DNA of 64,000 nt from Heliocidaris erythrogramma (Eukaryota > Echinodermata > Echinoidea > Camarodonta > Echinometridae), in NCBI GenBank assembly GCA_025617745.1, contig CM046863.1, positions 59,352,085 through 59,416,084 of the forward strand, written 5' to 3'. The notes below the pieces were generated by a model, which did no database searches, had not been told where the DNA came from, and saw only the letters and a program-made list of their open reading frames with translations. Positions within the stretch are counted from its first letter, which is position 1, and each line of letters begins with the position of its first letter. This document shows, piece by piece, positions 54,441 through 64,000 of the stretch. The position numbers were made by a program, and so were the translations under genes.

Positions 54441-54794
54441 CTAGCGGATCCAGGGGGGGGGGGCCGAATCGGCCGCGGCCTCCCTATTGGCGGCGAAAAA
54501 AAAGAAAAAAGAGGGGAAAAGAAAAAGAAGAAGAAGAAAGGAGGAAGGAAAGAGGAAGAAGGAAAGAACAAGAAATGAGGAAGGAAAGAAGAAGAAAGGG
54601 GGAAGGAAAGAAGGAGAAAAAGGGGAAGTATGGTGGATATGTAAAAGCGTTTTTTGGCGCCGTTTTTTTTTTTTTTACTTGTCAGGGAATTATGGAGGGA
54701 AACAGACCCCATAACCCCTTACTGAGCGATTTTTAAAGGTTTTTCAAGGTTTGGCGAAAAGTTTTTTTTTGTCCTAACCTCCAGCCCCCCCCCC

Positions 54795-54842
<48 letters not shown>

Positions 54843-54936
54843 ACTGAGCGACTTTTCGAGAAGCTGGCGAGACCCAAACGGATCTACCTTTTCATTTTTG
54901 TGCCCCCTCTTTTACTCAATCCTGGATCCGCCCCTG
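54441..54936. mobile_element. reversed copy of the GGCGGATCC element with a very long C tract
   Basis: Left end CTAGCGGATCCAGG, right end CCTGGATCCGCCCCTG. Flanks AAATACCA and AAATACTG match at 6 of 8 positions. The interior has CTTGTCAGGGAATTATGG (reverse of the family motif), a purine-rich stretch (54500-54630) and a nearly pure C tract of about 57 bases (54785-54841). Confidence 0.75.
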
Positions 54937-54954
54937 AAATACTGCTACTTTTTC

Positions 54955-54959
54955 TCTAT

Positions 54960-54991
<32 letters not shown>

Positions 54992-55266
54992 TTACTACGA
55001 CGACTACTACTACTACTATTACTACTACTACTACTATTACTACTATTACTACTACTACTACTACTACTCCTATTACTATTACTACTACTACTACTACTAC
55101 TACTACTATTAATACTACTACTACTACTATTAATACTACCACTACTACTACTATTATTATTAATACTACTACTAATATTACTACTATTACTACTATTACT
55201 ACTACTAGGCCTATACTACTACTACTACTTCTACTACTACTATTACTACTACTACTACTACCCTGT
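54955..55266. repeat. (ACT)n trinucleotide array of about 310 bp
   Basis: ACT/ATT triplets in phase almost throughout, with a short break at 55206-55216. It gives false Thr-, Tyr- and Val-only open frames. Confidence 0.95.
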
Positions 55267-55429
55267 TATTATTTTTTAAGACTGGTAATTGCGACTATTA
55301 TACCTTGAAAGAAGACCATTTACTGAATCATATACCTTAAATAAATCATAAAAACTAAAAGAAAATGCACCAACATTTTCATTGAAAACACCAACAATGA
55401 TTTCTAAAATCGTTATTTTGCTTAAAGCT

Positions 55430-55734
55430 AAATGTCCCAAAAATGGTTTTCCACTTATATCCGGGGTCGGGTTCAAATGTTGCAGAATATGGGCCAATAA
55501 TATGTCTGTATTTTCATTTCACTTTATCACTACTATCACCTGATCTACAAGGTGTTTTTTTTCAGCTAACATGCCTTTGACTTTTTCTCCCAGGTTGATA
55601 TCTTATTTTCAATAATATAATAACTGAGTTATGTTCTATAGCTAAGGCCTTGTTATCTTTTCTGTGGCCTGTTGTACAAACCCAGATTAACATGTTTACC
55701 AGATGGTTTCCGATATCCCTAGAAACGTTTTATT
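55430..55734. repeat. dispersed repeat family W, copy 2 (left part)
   Basis: TGTGGCCTGTTGTACAAACC, CAGATTAACATGTTTACCAG and ATCCCTAGAAACG match 35870-35935 and 58168-58219. Copy 2 continues after the insertion, at 56343-56480 (TTTCATCCTGGGGTGACTGG). Confidence 0.75.
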
Positions 55735-56342
55735 AGGGACTTTTAGAAGCAGTGGACTAGTAATTCGTCCCAGTCGACTAATTCGCGCATGTCAACGTCG
55801 TCGACTGCCCATGTTGACTACAGTTCTGATCATTTTATATTTCACTCGACGTGTACGTACCGTCGACGTCAACCGGAAGTAAACACTCAACGGATTAGCA
55901 TAATACACTATGAACACGATGACAAAGAGAGCGGACAATTTATGCAGCTCCTCATTGTACCCTCCACAATAGCTCTAGCAGACAAAAGGACATCCCTTCA
56001 CTGCTATTATGTGACACCTGTTCTACATATTTTTACAGGATAGCAATGAATGGATGTTCTTTTGTTAACCAGTGCAATTGTGAAGGGTACAATGAGGAGC
56101 TGCATAAATTGTCCGCATCTTTGTTCGTCATGTTCATAGTGATAGTTGAGCTGTTCTGATGACGTCATATACGTGAACCTCGTCGAAGATTTCGGAGCAC
56201 CGCAAAAACGAAGTGAACACGTTCTCGATTTTGCAAGTCAGGGAGGAGGACAGGGAGAGGGCGAGTGGCGCATGCGCAGTGGCGTAGAATGATGTCCTTG
56301 CGTACCAGTCGACTAAGTGGACGTGCAATTCTAAAAGTCCCT
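55735..56342. mobile_element. 608-bp fold-back element with 3-bp target duplication
   Basis: Perfect short ends AGGGACTTTTAGAA and TTCTAAAAGTCCCT. Inner arms of about 60 bp (55908-55972 and 56078-56142) carry GCGGACAATTTATGCAGCTC and CTCATTGTACCC. ATT flanks both ends. The family-W copy near 61136-61146 (TTTCATTATTGC) is the empty site. Confidence 0.85.
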
Positions 56343-56480
56343 ATTATTGTTATCTCAGAAGGATGTAGCCTTTGTTTCCTGCATTACTTTAGTCCAGGTA
56401 CGATAATAAACCTTTCATCCTGGGGTGACTGGAAACTTTCACATTTAGTTCTCATCGAAGTATCGAAGTATATTCAAAAC

Positions 56481-57849
56481 TTATGATTTACAAAAGAGTG
56501 AGCATAAATATAGACGTACGGACAAATTTTCAAGAGGGGGCTGACGCCTTTTGCCCAAATATCAACTTTCTAGTTTGTAAAAAAATTTTTTTACACATTT
56601 TGTAGCGAAAATTTACAGAATGCGTATTCGGGCACTTCGCTAACAAATAGGAGGACATTCGAGCACCTCACTGATCGAATATAAAATGGTGGTTGCCCGA
56701 ATACTGGAACTTCAACAATCCTCAGTGTGACAACCCGAGTGTACAACATGCACGTTATTATAAATGTATCGAATGCATTATCGGAAAAGAGTATTACTAA
56801 GGAGTAAGTATTACAAATTACAATATGCTCTCAAAAGATACTTTTTAAACTTTCTTTTAAATACAAATATACTTGCTGATTTTTGCATATACAAGACTTA
56901 ACATAATACACAAGCCCCATGTACTTGAAGTGCATAAGAAACACTTGTTTTTGTAGGTCTAATTAATATGCAAGGCAGTGCAGCGATCGAGCCATTATAA
57001 ATCATGAAACATTGACACGTGACATTTTAGAGTACTAGAAATCTTATTCCTTATGCTTGTAGATAATTTCATGTTGAATTTTATTTTGTGAGACGAGGCG
57101 GCAAAATTAATTTCCCAACCACTTTCAGAGAGAAAAGCATATGCGCGACCCCCTCCCCCCCCCCCCCACTCTGTGCTACGGGCGCCTAAGATAGACATGT
57201 TTTGTTCAATGCTAAGAAACACTGCCTCTTTTAACATGTGAGAGATCGTAGTGAGGAAGTGTGAAATTTAAAATTTTAGAATGTTGGAAGTTTGGATTAA
57301 AGCACGTCATATTATACTGCAAAATAATCTCATTCAATATTTATTGCTGTCTTTCGAGGGGATGAGTTTGCCCTTTCGCTTCGAGACTAATTAGCCTCAA
57401 GACTCAGGCCCACACATCCGGGGTCTGGATTATGGACTGGCTTCCTACAAAGCAATGTTGATAACAAAACAGCTACTGAAATGCGAGGGAGTGTAGCGAT
57501 CGAGTGAGTTTTTTTTCTTTTTTCAGTGTTGAAACTACTATCTTAGAGCACAATATTTTCGTTCGAAGTTAAACTGCATAATAGTTGATGTCATATAACA
57601 TTTTTGTCTTGTGCGAGGGATCATAGCTATAGTGACCGAGTATATTTTTGTTGAGGTGATTGAGGGGACGAAATCGATTATTATAAACAAGAAAATTTAG
57701 ATTATTGTATGTTGAAACTTGCGCTTTTAGGACTAGTAATATGAAAAATTATGGTCTTGAAAGTAGGGGAGGGGGTGCACACTACACCGAGTGAGTTTTG
57801 AAACTGTTTTTACTGCGGGATAAAAAAGGTCCAGACACAACAATGTTTT
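56481..57849. other. gene-free stretch
   Basis: A C tract near 57150-57166. Phrases such as GTGTAGCGATCGAGTGAG recur loosely (56975, 57490, 57620). No coding family. Confidence 0.45.
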
Positions 57850-58219
57850 GAATTAAACGCGTATCAATACCCTAATTCTGGCCTGAAAAGGGAAGATCTT
57901 AACGCACCCCAATTGAACTAAACCCGATGCTCCATGTAACAGCATGTTTAACAAAAAGAAAACTTGAGACCTCGGTATATCTTCCATTGTTAAACATAAA
58001 CTTTAGATTAAGGGTCGGGTTAATTTTTTTTTTTGCAGAATACGGGGATATGTCTGTATTTTCATTTTATTCTATCACTCTATCACCTGATCTAGAAGTC
58101 TTGCCGCTATCATGCCTGGGACCTATTCTCCTAGGGTGGTGATATTTTCAATAATATAGCTATGTCCTTGATATTTCATGTGGCCCGTTGTACCAACCCA
58201 AAATTAACATGTTTACCAG
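57850..58219. repeat. dispersed repeat family W, copy 3 (left part)
   Basis: AATTCTGGCCTGAAAAGGGA, GAGACCTCGGTAT, CATGTGGCCCGTTGTACCAA and ATGTTTACCAG match copies 1 and 2. It lacks the 225-bp MITE of copy 1. The copy resumes at 61103 (AGATGG-like, CCGATACCCCTAGAAATG). Confidence 0.8.
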
Positions 58220-58952
58220 TGCCGGCCGCACAGAAACGCTGTTAGTAGCGGCTTTGTTAGCGCTAACAAGCCACAGACAAATCAGCCACTAACAACACGG
58301 GTAAGATGACCGCACAGAAAGCGCTGTTAGGACGCTGTTTGACACTCGCGCTGTTACAGCGCTGTTAATGGATTTGAGCCATAGAGTTAGGCAAAATCTA
58401 TGATTTGTGCGTAGTAATCTATGTATAGATTGATGAATCTAGCTTGTTGATGCAGCATAGCACAGTGCGCATGCGTTGTGTATTCACGTTTTAAAATTTA
58501 TATTTGCTGACAAATTACCAAAATAAACATGACATTCCTGCCGGGTGACGGGTCTTTTACTAATCAATAATACTACACGTTCCCACTATATCTATGTTGG
58601 TGGTCTAACGTGTGCTTGGTTTTCAGCGTATGTTTCATTCTTTAACAAAGGTTATTCAAGTTTCTGATTGCATAAACTTACTAGATTAGCTACGACAATA
58701 TATGAACAGTTAACTTTGATTCCAAAGACTTTCGCGTGAAATTATTGCTTGCTGCAACTACTAGCATTTAGCTTTTAGATTAAAATACTGTACCACAAAA
58801 AAAAAAATGCAAGCCCACTTCTCATTTATTTATTTATTTATTTATTGTTTATTTTTTAGCTCTTCAGTCATGGGAGTAGGCTTATTTGCCAATGATGATT
58901 TTCATCATGATGCTTCTCATCATCAGTGGCTGATGCGTATGTAGCCTATTAC

Positions 58953-59163
58953 CAGTGGCGGCACCAGGATTTTTAAAGTGGGGTTGGGGGGAGCAAATGG
59001 GGGGCAAAGGAAAATGTTGGGGGGGGGGCAAGGGTGCACACAATTTTTTTTCCACCCTATTGTTTTTTTTCACTCCGAAAATTATTGGGGGGCAATGCTT
59101 CTGACTGGGGGGGGGGGGGGGGGAGGGGCAAATGCCCCCATGCCCCCCTTGGTGCCGCCACTG
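58953..59163. mobile_element. 211-bp CAGTGGCGGCACCAGG MITE
   Basis: Ends CAGTGGCGGCACCAGG and CTTGGTGCCGCCACTG. Flanks CCTATTAC and CCTTTTAC match at 7 of 8 positions, so hAT-like. It has three G tracts and a central TTTTTTTTCCACCC stretch. It is absent from the twin element at 61217, so it arrived after the twins separated or was lost there. Confidence 0.8.
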
Positions 59164-59805
59164 CCTTTTACACTATTCAGTTACATTGACTGTACTTAAG
59201 GTATGGTACATGGTTACTCACCGTAACGTTCTTTTTTCCAAAGCAGGGCCTACAATGTTAAAAAGGTCTTCAAACACTGCTTTGGAAAACCTATACTTTA
59301 ATGAATGAATTAATTAATTAATTATTTTTTTCATATTACTGCAGAAATCTGCCATGAACATTATTGGTGAGCATACATCGTTCAAAATTTCGAATACAGA
59401 TACATTAATAACAATTCCAAAAAGCAGTATTATGGGAGAACCTAAGGAAAAGCACAGCTTGTTAAAACTAGGTTCCCCAATAACAGAGAGAACTAAGAAA
59501 TATATGTATGTAATTATGTATACATATACATATATAGCAATAAAGAGACGAGACAAGACGTGTGTAAAAGGGGAAAAAAATAAATGCACACACAACATCA
59601 CTATAACATCAAAATAAAATAAGCATACTATGAACTAGTATTATACTAGCAGTTAATGTCAGCCTATCGCGTTTATATAGTAGTAGAAAAACCAGATACA
59701 TATAATACATGTATGTGTATTAAGTATGAATAAAAAGATGTCTTAATAAAGGTTTTGTTTATGTTCTGTTTAGACACAGGCAGAAAACTAAATACTGTAC
59801 AGATG
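59164..59805. other. unrecognised cargo of copy 1
   Basis: Open frames of 87 residues (+, 59354-59617) and 95 residues (-, 59314-59601) overlap; neither shows a known family. The first part (GAGCATACATCGTTCAAAAT, GCAGTATTATGGGAGAA) is shared with copy 2 (61875-61955), which has a deletion. Confidence 0.4.
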
Positions 59806-60080
59806 CAGTGGCGTATCCAGGGGGTGGCGCAACAGGCGCCCCCCCCCCCTATTGGCCGTCGTAAAAAAAAAAAAAAACTAGGAAAAAAAAAGTTGTTCAT
59901 TAAATAGGCTTCAAAATTGGTCACATATAGGATTATTTTGCATCTCAGCCCTTCTTCAGAAGCAAAAATTTTCCAAAAGGGAGGGGGCACCCCCTCCCAT
60001 TAGACCCCTCCCCCGGGACGGCGATCAATAATGCCTGGCGCCCCCCCCCCCCCCATTGGGAAATCCTGGATACGCCCCTG
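59806..60080. mobile_element. CAGTGGCGTATCC element with C tracts, in copy 1
   Basis: Ends CAGTGGCGTATCCAGG and CCTGGATACGCCCCTG. Same insertion as 62187-62381 in copy 2 but longer inside. The right flank TTATA resembles TTATG of copy 2; the left flank is altered. Confidence 0.8.
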
Positions 60081-60109
60081 TTATAGACTTACGCTGTAAG
60101 AGTTAATTT

Positions 60110-60840
60110 GATAATGTTTAAGATTTCTTCTAAAAGATTTAAGAGAGGAAGCTTGTGTTAGATTTGAATCAAGATGATTTCAATAGAAGGGCATAGTTTA
60201 GATTAATGTTTTCTGGGCAAACTGAGTACGAAGAAGTGGTAAATGAAAGAAAGATGATTGTCGTGTATCATTCGTTTTAAGCATTGATTGTGAAACCTGA
60301 GGCAATTCATGAATTCGTACTTGATACATTGAACTGCCTAACTGGTAATAAAACAAATCGTTTAGTCTCAACGATTTATTTTCAAAGAATAATATTTTAG
60401 ACGGAGCTAGTCTAGGCTTTTTCAAAATTATTCTCATCACCCGTTTTTGTATAACTGAGAGTCTATCCAACTGAGACTTAGTACAGTTGCCCCAAGAAAG
60501 AATGCCATAACTTATGTAGGGTAGAACCAAGGTGGAATACAACAAGAGTAATACATGAGAGGGAAACAAATATTTCAATTTTTTTATAATACCAACATTT
60601 CTAGAGAGTAAATTGTTTAGATACAGAGTCTATGGTTTCCAAGATAACTTATTATCAATAAGTAAACCAAGAAACTTTAACTACTCGACCATTTTAATTG
60701 TGGTGTTTTTAAGTAATACATTACCATCAAGAGATGAGATTGAATTACTAAATAACATACAACAAGTTTGTGCCGTTATCAGTAAAATCTATGTCACCCG
60801 TTACCCACCACATTCTTAATTAGTCTGGGTCTATGTTTAA
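60110..60840 (-). pseudogene. CR1-like LINE fragment inside copy 1
   Basis: From 60578 down it reads MKYLFPSHVLLLLYSTLVLP, YGILSWGNCTKSQ, LSVIQKRVMRIILKK and FHLPLLRTQFAQ, homologous to residues about 830-960 of the intact ORF2 at 45540-48548 (LIMYSTLILPYLNYGVLAWG). Upstream part (60590-60780) continues with LKFLGLLIDNKLSWK but has a stop. Dead. Confidence 0.8.
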
Positions 60841-61102
60841 GTACTTGGTATCAAAAAAGGAGAGGCAAGTTATAGCGCACACAAGAAATTATTCACTAAC
60901 ATTGTCACTATTGGTGCCCCTGGCACCGTTAGTGAGTTGTTAAAACATTACCACTACTGTTAGCTTCTGTGCGGCCTTGAAATGTTAGGCTAACAGCGCT
61001 GTTAGTGAATTTGACTAACATTACTCTTCTGTGCGGCCAAATCATCGCTATCGGTACTGTTAGCGCGCTGTTGACGCTAACAACGTTTCTGTGCGGCCGG
61101 CA

Positions 61103-61216
61103 CAGATAGATGGCTTCCGATACCCCTAGAAATGTTTCATTATTGCTATCTGGCTAATTGTAGCCAACCAAAGTAGTGGGCACACGCGGCCAGTCAAGAT
61201 ATTGTCATTGCAAATG
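61103..61216. repeat. family-W segment between the twin elements
   Basis: GATGGCTTCCGATACCCCTA and GAAATGTTTCATTATTGC continue the W copy broken at 58219. It is the only host-type DNA between the two elements. Confidence 0.75.
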
Positions 61217-62186
61217 TGCCGGCCGCACAGAAACGCTGTTAGTAGCGGCTTTGTTAGCACTAACAAGTCACAAACAAATCAGCCACTAACAACACGGGTA
61301 AGATGACCGCACAGAAAGCGCTGTTAGGGCGCTGTTAGACACTCGCGCTGTTACAGCGCTGTTAATGGATTTGAGCCATAGAGTTAGGCAAAATCTATGA
61401 TTTGGGCGTAGTAATCTATGTATAGATAGATGAATCTTGTTGATGCAGTATAGCACAGTGCGCGTGCGTTGTGTATTCACGTTTTAAAATGTATATTTGC
61501 TGACAAATGACCAAAATAAACATGACATTCCTGCCGGGTGACGGGTCTTTTTCTAATCAATAATACTACACGTTCCCACTATATGCTTATCTATGTTGGT
61601 GGTCTACTGTGTGCTTTGTTTTCAGCGTATGTTTCATTCTTTAACAAAGGTTATTCAAGTTTCTGATTGCATTAACTTACTAGATTACGGACAATATATG
61701 AACAGTTAACTTTGATTCCAAAGACTTTCGCGTGAAATTATTGCTTGCTGCAACTACTAGCATTTAGCTTTTAGATTAAGATACTGTACCAAAAGTACAG
61801 TATCTTAATTTATTTATTTATTTATTGTTTATTTTTTAGCTCTTCACTCATGGGAGTAGGCTTATTTGCCATTATTGGTCAGCATACATCGTTCAAAATT
61901 TCTAATACAGATATCATAATAACAATTCCAAAAAGCAGTATCATGGGAGAAGCTAACACACACACACACAACATCACTAAAACATCAAAATAAAATAAGC
62001 ATACTATGAACTAGTATTATACTAGCAGTTAATGTCAGCCTATTGGGTTTATATAGAAGTAGAAAAACCAGATACACATAATACATGTATGTGTATTAAG
62101 TATGAATAAAAAGATGTCTTAGGAAAGGTTTTGTTTATGTTCTGTTTAGACACAGGTAGAAAACCAAATACTGTACAGTTGTTATG

Positions 62187-62381
62187 CAGTGGCGTATCCA
62201 GGGGGTGGCACAACAGGCGCCCCCCCCCCCCTATTGGCCGTCGTAAAAAAAAAAATAGGAAAAAAAAAGTTGTTCATTAAATAGGCTTCAAAATTGGTCA
62301 TATAGGATTATTTTGCATCGGGGATCAATAATGCCTCCCCCCCCCCCCCCCCCCAATTGGGAAATCCTGGATACGCCCCTG
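62187..62381. mobile_element. CAGTGGCGTATCC element with C tracts, in copy 2
   Basis: Ends as in 59806-60080. A perfect 5-bp repeat TTATG flanks it (62182-62186, 62382-62386). Confidence 0.85.
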
Positions 62382-62394
62382 TTATGGACTTACA

Positions 62395-63260
62395 CTGTAA
62401 GAGCTAATTTGATAATGTTTAAGATTTCTTCTAAAAGATTTAAGAGAGGAAGCTTGCTTTAGATTTTAATCAAGATGATTTCAATAGAAGGGCCCAGTTT
62501 AGATTAATGTTTTCTGGGCAAACTGAGTACGAAGAAGTGGTAAATGAAAGAAAGATGATTGTCGTGTAGAATGCCTATGTATTCCATCATTCGGTTTAAG
62601 CATTGATTGTAAAACCTGAGGCAATTCATGAATTCGTACTTGATTCATTAAACTGCCTAACTGGTAATAAAACAAATCGTTTAGTCTCAACGATTTATTT
62701 TCAAAGAATAATATTTTAGACGGAGCTAGTCTAGGCTTTTTTCAAAATTATTCTCATCACCCGTTTTTGTATAACTGAGAGTCTATCAAACTGAGACTTA
62801 GTACAGTTGCCCCAAGCAAGAATGCCATAACTTATGTAGGGTAGAACCAAGGTGGAATACAACAAGAGTAATACATGAGAACGAAACAAATATTTCAATT
62901 TGTTTATAATACCAACATTTCTAGAGAGTAATTTGTATAGATACAGAGTCTGTGGTTTCCAAGATAACTTATTATCAATAAGTTTTCTCCAAATTGAAAA
63001 AGTCATGTTCATTTTCTTCCTGAAATTATCAATAAGTAAACCAAGAAACTTTAACTCCTCGACCATTTTAAATGTGGTGTTTTTAAGTAATACATTACCA
63101 TCCAGAGATGAGATTGAATTACTAAATAACATACGAGTTTTCTCCAAATTGAAAAGGTCATGTTCATTGTCTTCCTGAAAAGGATCATATCTTGGTCTCC
63201 TCGTGTCGTTATCAGCAAAATCTATGTCACCCGCTACCCGACACATTCTTAATTAGTCTA
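62395..63260 (-). pseudogene. CR1-like LINE fragment inside copy 2
   Basis: Longer than the copy-1 fragment. The frame ending near 62731 reads KTRMLFSNSISSLDGNVLL, KFLGLLIDN, KLSWKPQTLYLY, RNVGIINKLKYL and YISYGILAWGNCTKSQ; a second frame to 62499 supplies LRLNDLFYYQLGSLMNQVR. A 48-base insertion after LLIDN repeats a stretch found again near 63134-63177. Frameshift near 62730 and loss of both catalytic regions make it dead. Confidence 0.8.
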
Positions 63261-63535
63261 GGTCTATGTTTAAGTACTTGGTATTACAAAACAGGAGAGA
63301 CAAGTTATAGCGCACGCAAGAAATTATTCACTAACATTGTCACTATTGGTGCCCCTGGCACCGTTAGTGAGTTGTTAAAACATTACCACTACTGTTAGCT
63401 TCTGTGCGGCCTTGAAATGTTAGGCTAACAGCGCTGTTAGTGAATTTGACTAACATTACTCTTCTGTGCGGCCAAATCATCGCTATCGGTACTGTTAGCG
63501 CGCTGTTAGCGCTAACAACGTTTCTGTGCGGCCGG

Positions 63536-63639
63536 TGTAGCGGCAGATACGGGGATCGGCAAATACCGTTCTAAAAACGGCCAAGAGCACTATCTGCCGG
63601 CGGATCATGTTCCAACCCCGGCAGATACCGTACCTAGAC
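63536..63639. other. GCAGATAC-rich junction
   Basis: CGGCAGATAC, CGGCAAATACCG, TATCTGCCGGCGGATC and CCGGCAGATACCG form a small inverted-repeat cluster next to the TIR element. Confidence 0.5.
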
Positions 63640-63990
63640 ATAGCAACAAATAATGTATGCAAAGTGATTCCAAGTATTGTAGTTCACTCATTAATAACAG
63701 GTTAATGGAATACCTCGTTACTAACAGGGGCGTATCCACCGGATTTCCCAATGGGGGAGGGGTCTAAGGGGAGGGGCCTCCCCATTGGAAATTTTTGCTT
63801 CTGAAGAAGGACTGAGATGCAAAATAATCATATATGTGACCAATTTTGAAGCCTATTTAATGAACAACTTTTTTTTTTGGCTAGTTTTTTGCGCCACCCC
63901 CTGGATACGCCACTGACTAGGTCCCCAGAAAAGAAACATCCATAAATTTGAATCACTTAGTAAACAGGTCTATTAGGCACGAGAGTGTCT
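63640..63990. mobile_element. reversed copy of the 225-bp MITE, interrupted
   Basis: Reverse complement of 35127-35300 (CATAGCAACAAATAATGTAT, CAAGTATTGTAGTTCA, TAATGGAATACCTCGTTA) ending TTAGTAAACAGGTCTATT near 63975. Split by the element at 63725-63915. Confidence 0.85.
63725..63915. mobile_element. 191-bp CAGGGGCGTATCC element with empty site in the window
   Basis: Ends CAGGGGCGTATCC and GGATACGCCACTG. Flanks ACTAA (63720-63724) and ACTAG (63916-63920). The uninterrupted copy at 35181-35190 (CTAGTAACGA) is the empty site, so boundaries and a duplication of about 5 bp are well fixed. It is a reversed relative of 59806-60080. Confidence 0.9.
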
Positions 63991-64000
63991 CGTACAAATC

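Larger units (their letters stand above)
58220..61102. mobile_element. 2.9-kb terminal-inverted-repeat element, copy 1, carrying LINE and MITE cargo
   Basis: Ends TGCCGGCCGCACAGAAACG and complement. It splits a family-W repeat; CAG stands on both sides (58217-58219, 61103-61105), a possible 3-bp duplication. About 150 bases at each end are dense in CTGTTAG/CTAACAG and CTGTGCGGCC repeats (for example GCTAACAGCGCTGTTAGTGA). Cargo: a 211-bp MITE (58953-59163), a poly-C element (59806-60080) and a LINE fragment (about 60110-60840). No transposase recognised. Confidence 0.8.
61217..63535. mobile_element. 2.3-kb terminal-inverted-repeat element, copy 2
   Basis: Nearly identical to 58220-61102 at both ends and through most cargo (for example GCAAAATCTATGATTTG, AACATGACATTCCTGCCGGG, GAGTAGGCTTATTTGCCA). 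It lacks the 211-bp MITE and about 400 bases of unknown cargo. It ends GCGGCCGG followed by TGTAG. The flanks are not clearly duplicated. Same LINE and poly-C cargo at the same places shows both copies come from one loaded ancestor. Confidence 0.8.

Noticed and set aside
54898..55308. Thr-, Tyr- and Val-rich open frames
   Set aside because: Direct readout of the ACT trinucleotide array on both strands.
59314..59617. Overlapping 87- and 95-residue frames as captured host gene
   Set aside because: No recognised family, and the twin element has lost most of it without consequence; left as unknown cargo.

Overview
This is repeat-rich eukaryotic DNA from an animal. A Death-domain plus NACHT immune-receptor gene, CR1-like, Tx1-like and Rex1/CR1-like retroposons, many fold-back DNA elements and dozens of poly-G/poly-C tracts suggest an invertebrate deuterostome, most likely a sea urchin. 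The species is inference; no host marker gene fixes it.

The only host gene I can support lies on the minus strand and fills the left half. Its parts, read right to left, are a Death-domain exon (33665-33394), a broken mini-exon (33220-33153), three intact mini-exons (32078-32013, 10940-10875, 1565-1506) and a NACHT ATPase exon (from about 1215 off the left edge). All visible junctions are phase 1, so the exons join in frame. This gives an NLR-type cytoplasmic sensor with a linker built from repeated modules of about 20 residues (Gly-Ala-Tyr-Leu-x5-Pro-Cys). Near position 55 a one-base shift breaks the NACHT frame. The introns hold mobile and satellite DNA: a 128-bp array carrying nuclear-receptor-like half-sites (1883-2650), a satellite of about 190 bp (4070-5385), a 362-bp element with telomere-like and tRNA-like pieces (7485-7846), a broken THAP domain (8079-8345), LINE remnants, and a 2.0-kb element with 8-bp target duplication (14673-16710).

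From 34 to 45 kb there is no host gene. This part holds a minisatellite with a fold-back insertion (34400-34930), a second, inverted copy of the 2-kb element (39245-41777, itself split by a CRE-rich palindromic element), direct repeats and simple sequence.

From 44.9 to about 49.8 kb lies an apparently intact CR1-like non-LTR retrotransposon on the minus strand, with ORF1 (coiled-coil RNA-binding type) and a 1002-residue ORF2 (endonuclease plus reverse transcriptase). It could supply enzyme for related truncated copies.

From 50 kb to the end the window is tandem and dispersed repeats: a 400-bp duplication, a polypyrimidine minisatellite, a trinucleotide array of about 310 bp, fold-back elements with identifiable empty sites, and two neighbouring copies (58220-61102 and 61217-63535) of a terminal-inverted-repeat element that carries a piece of CR1-like LINE.
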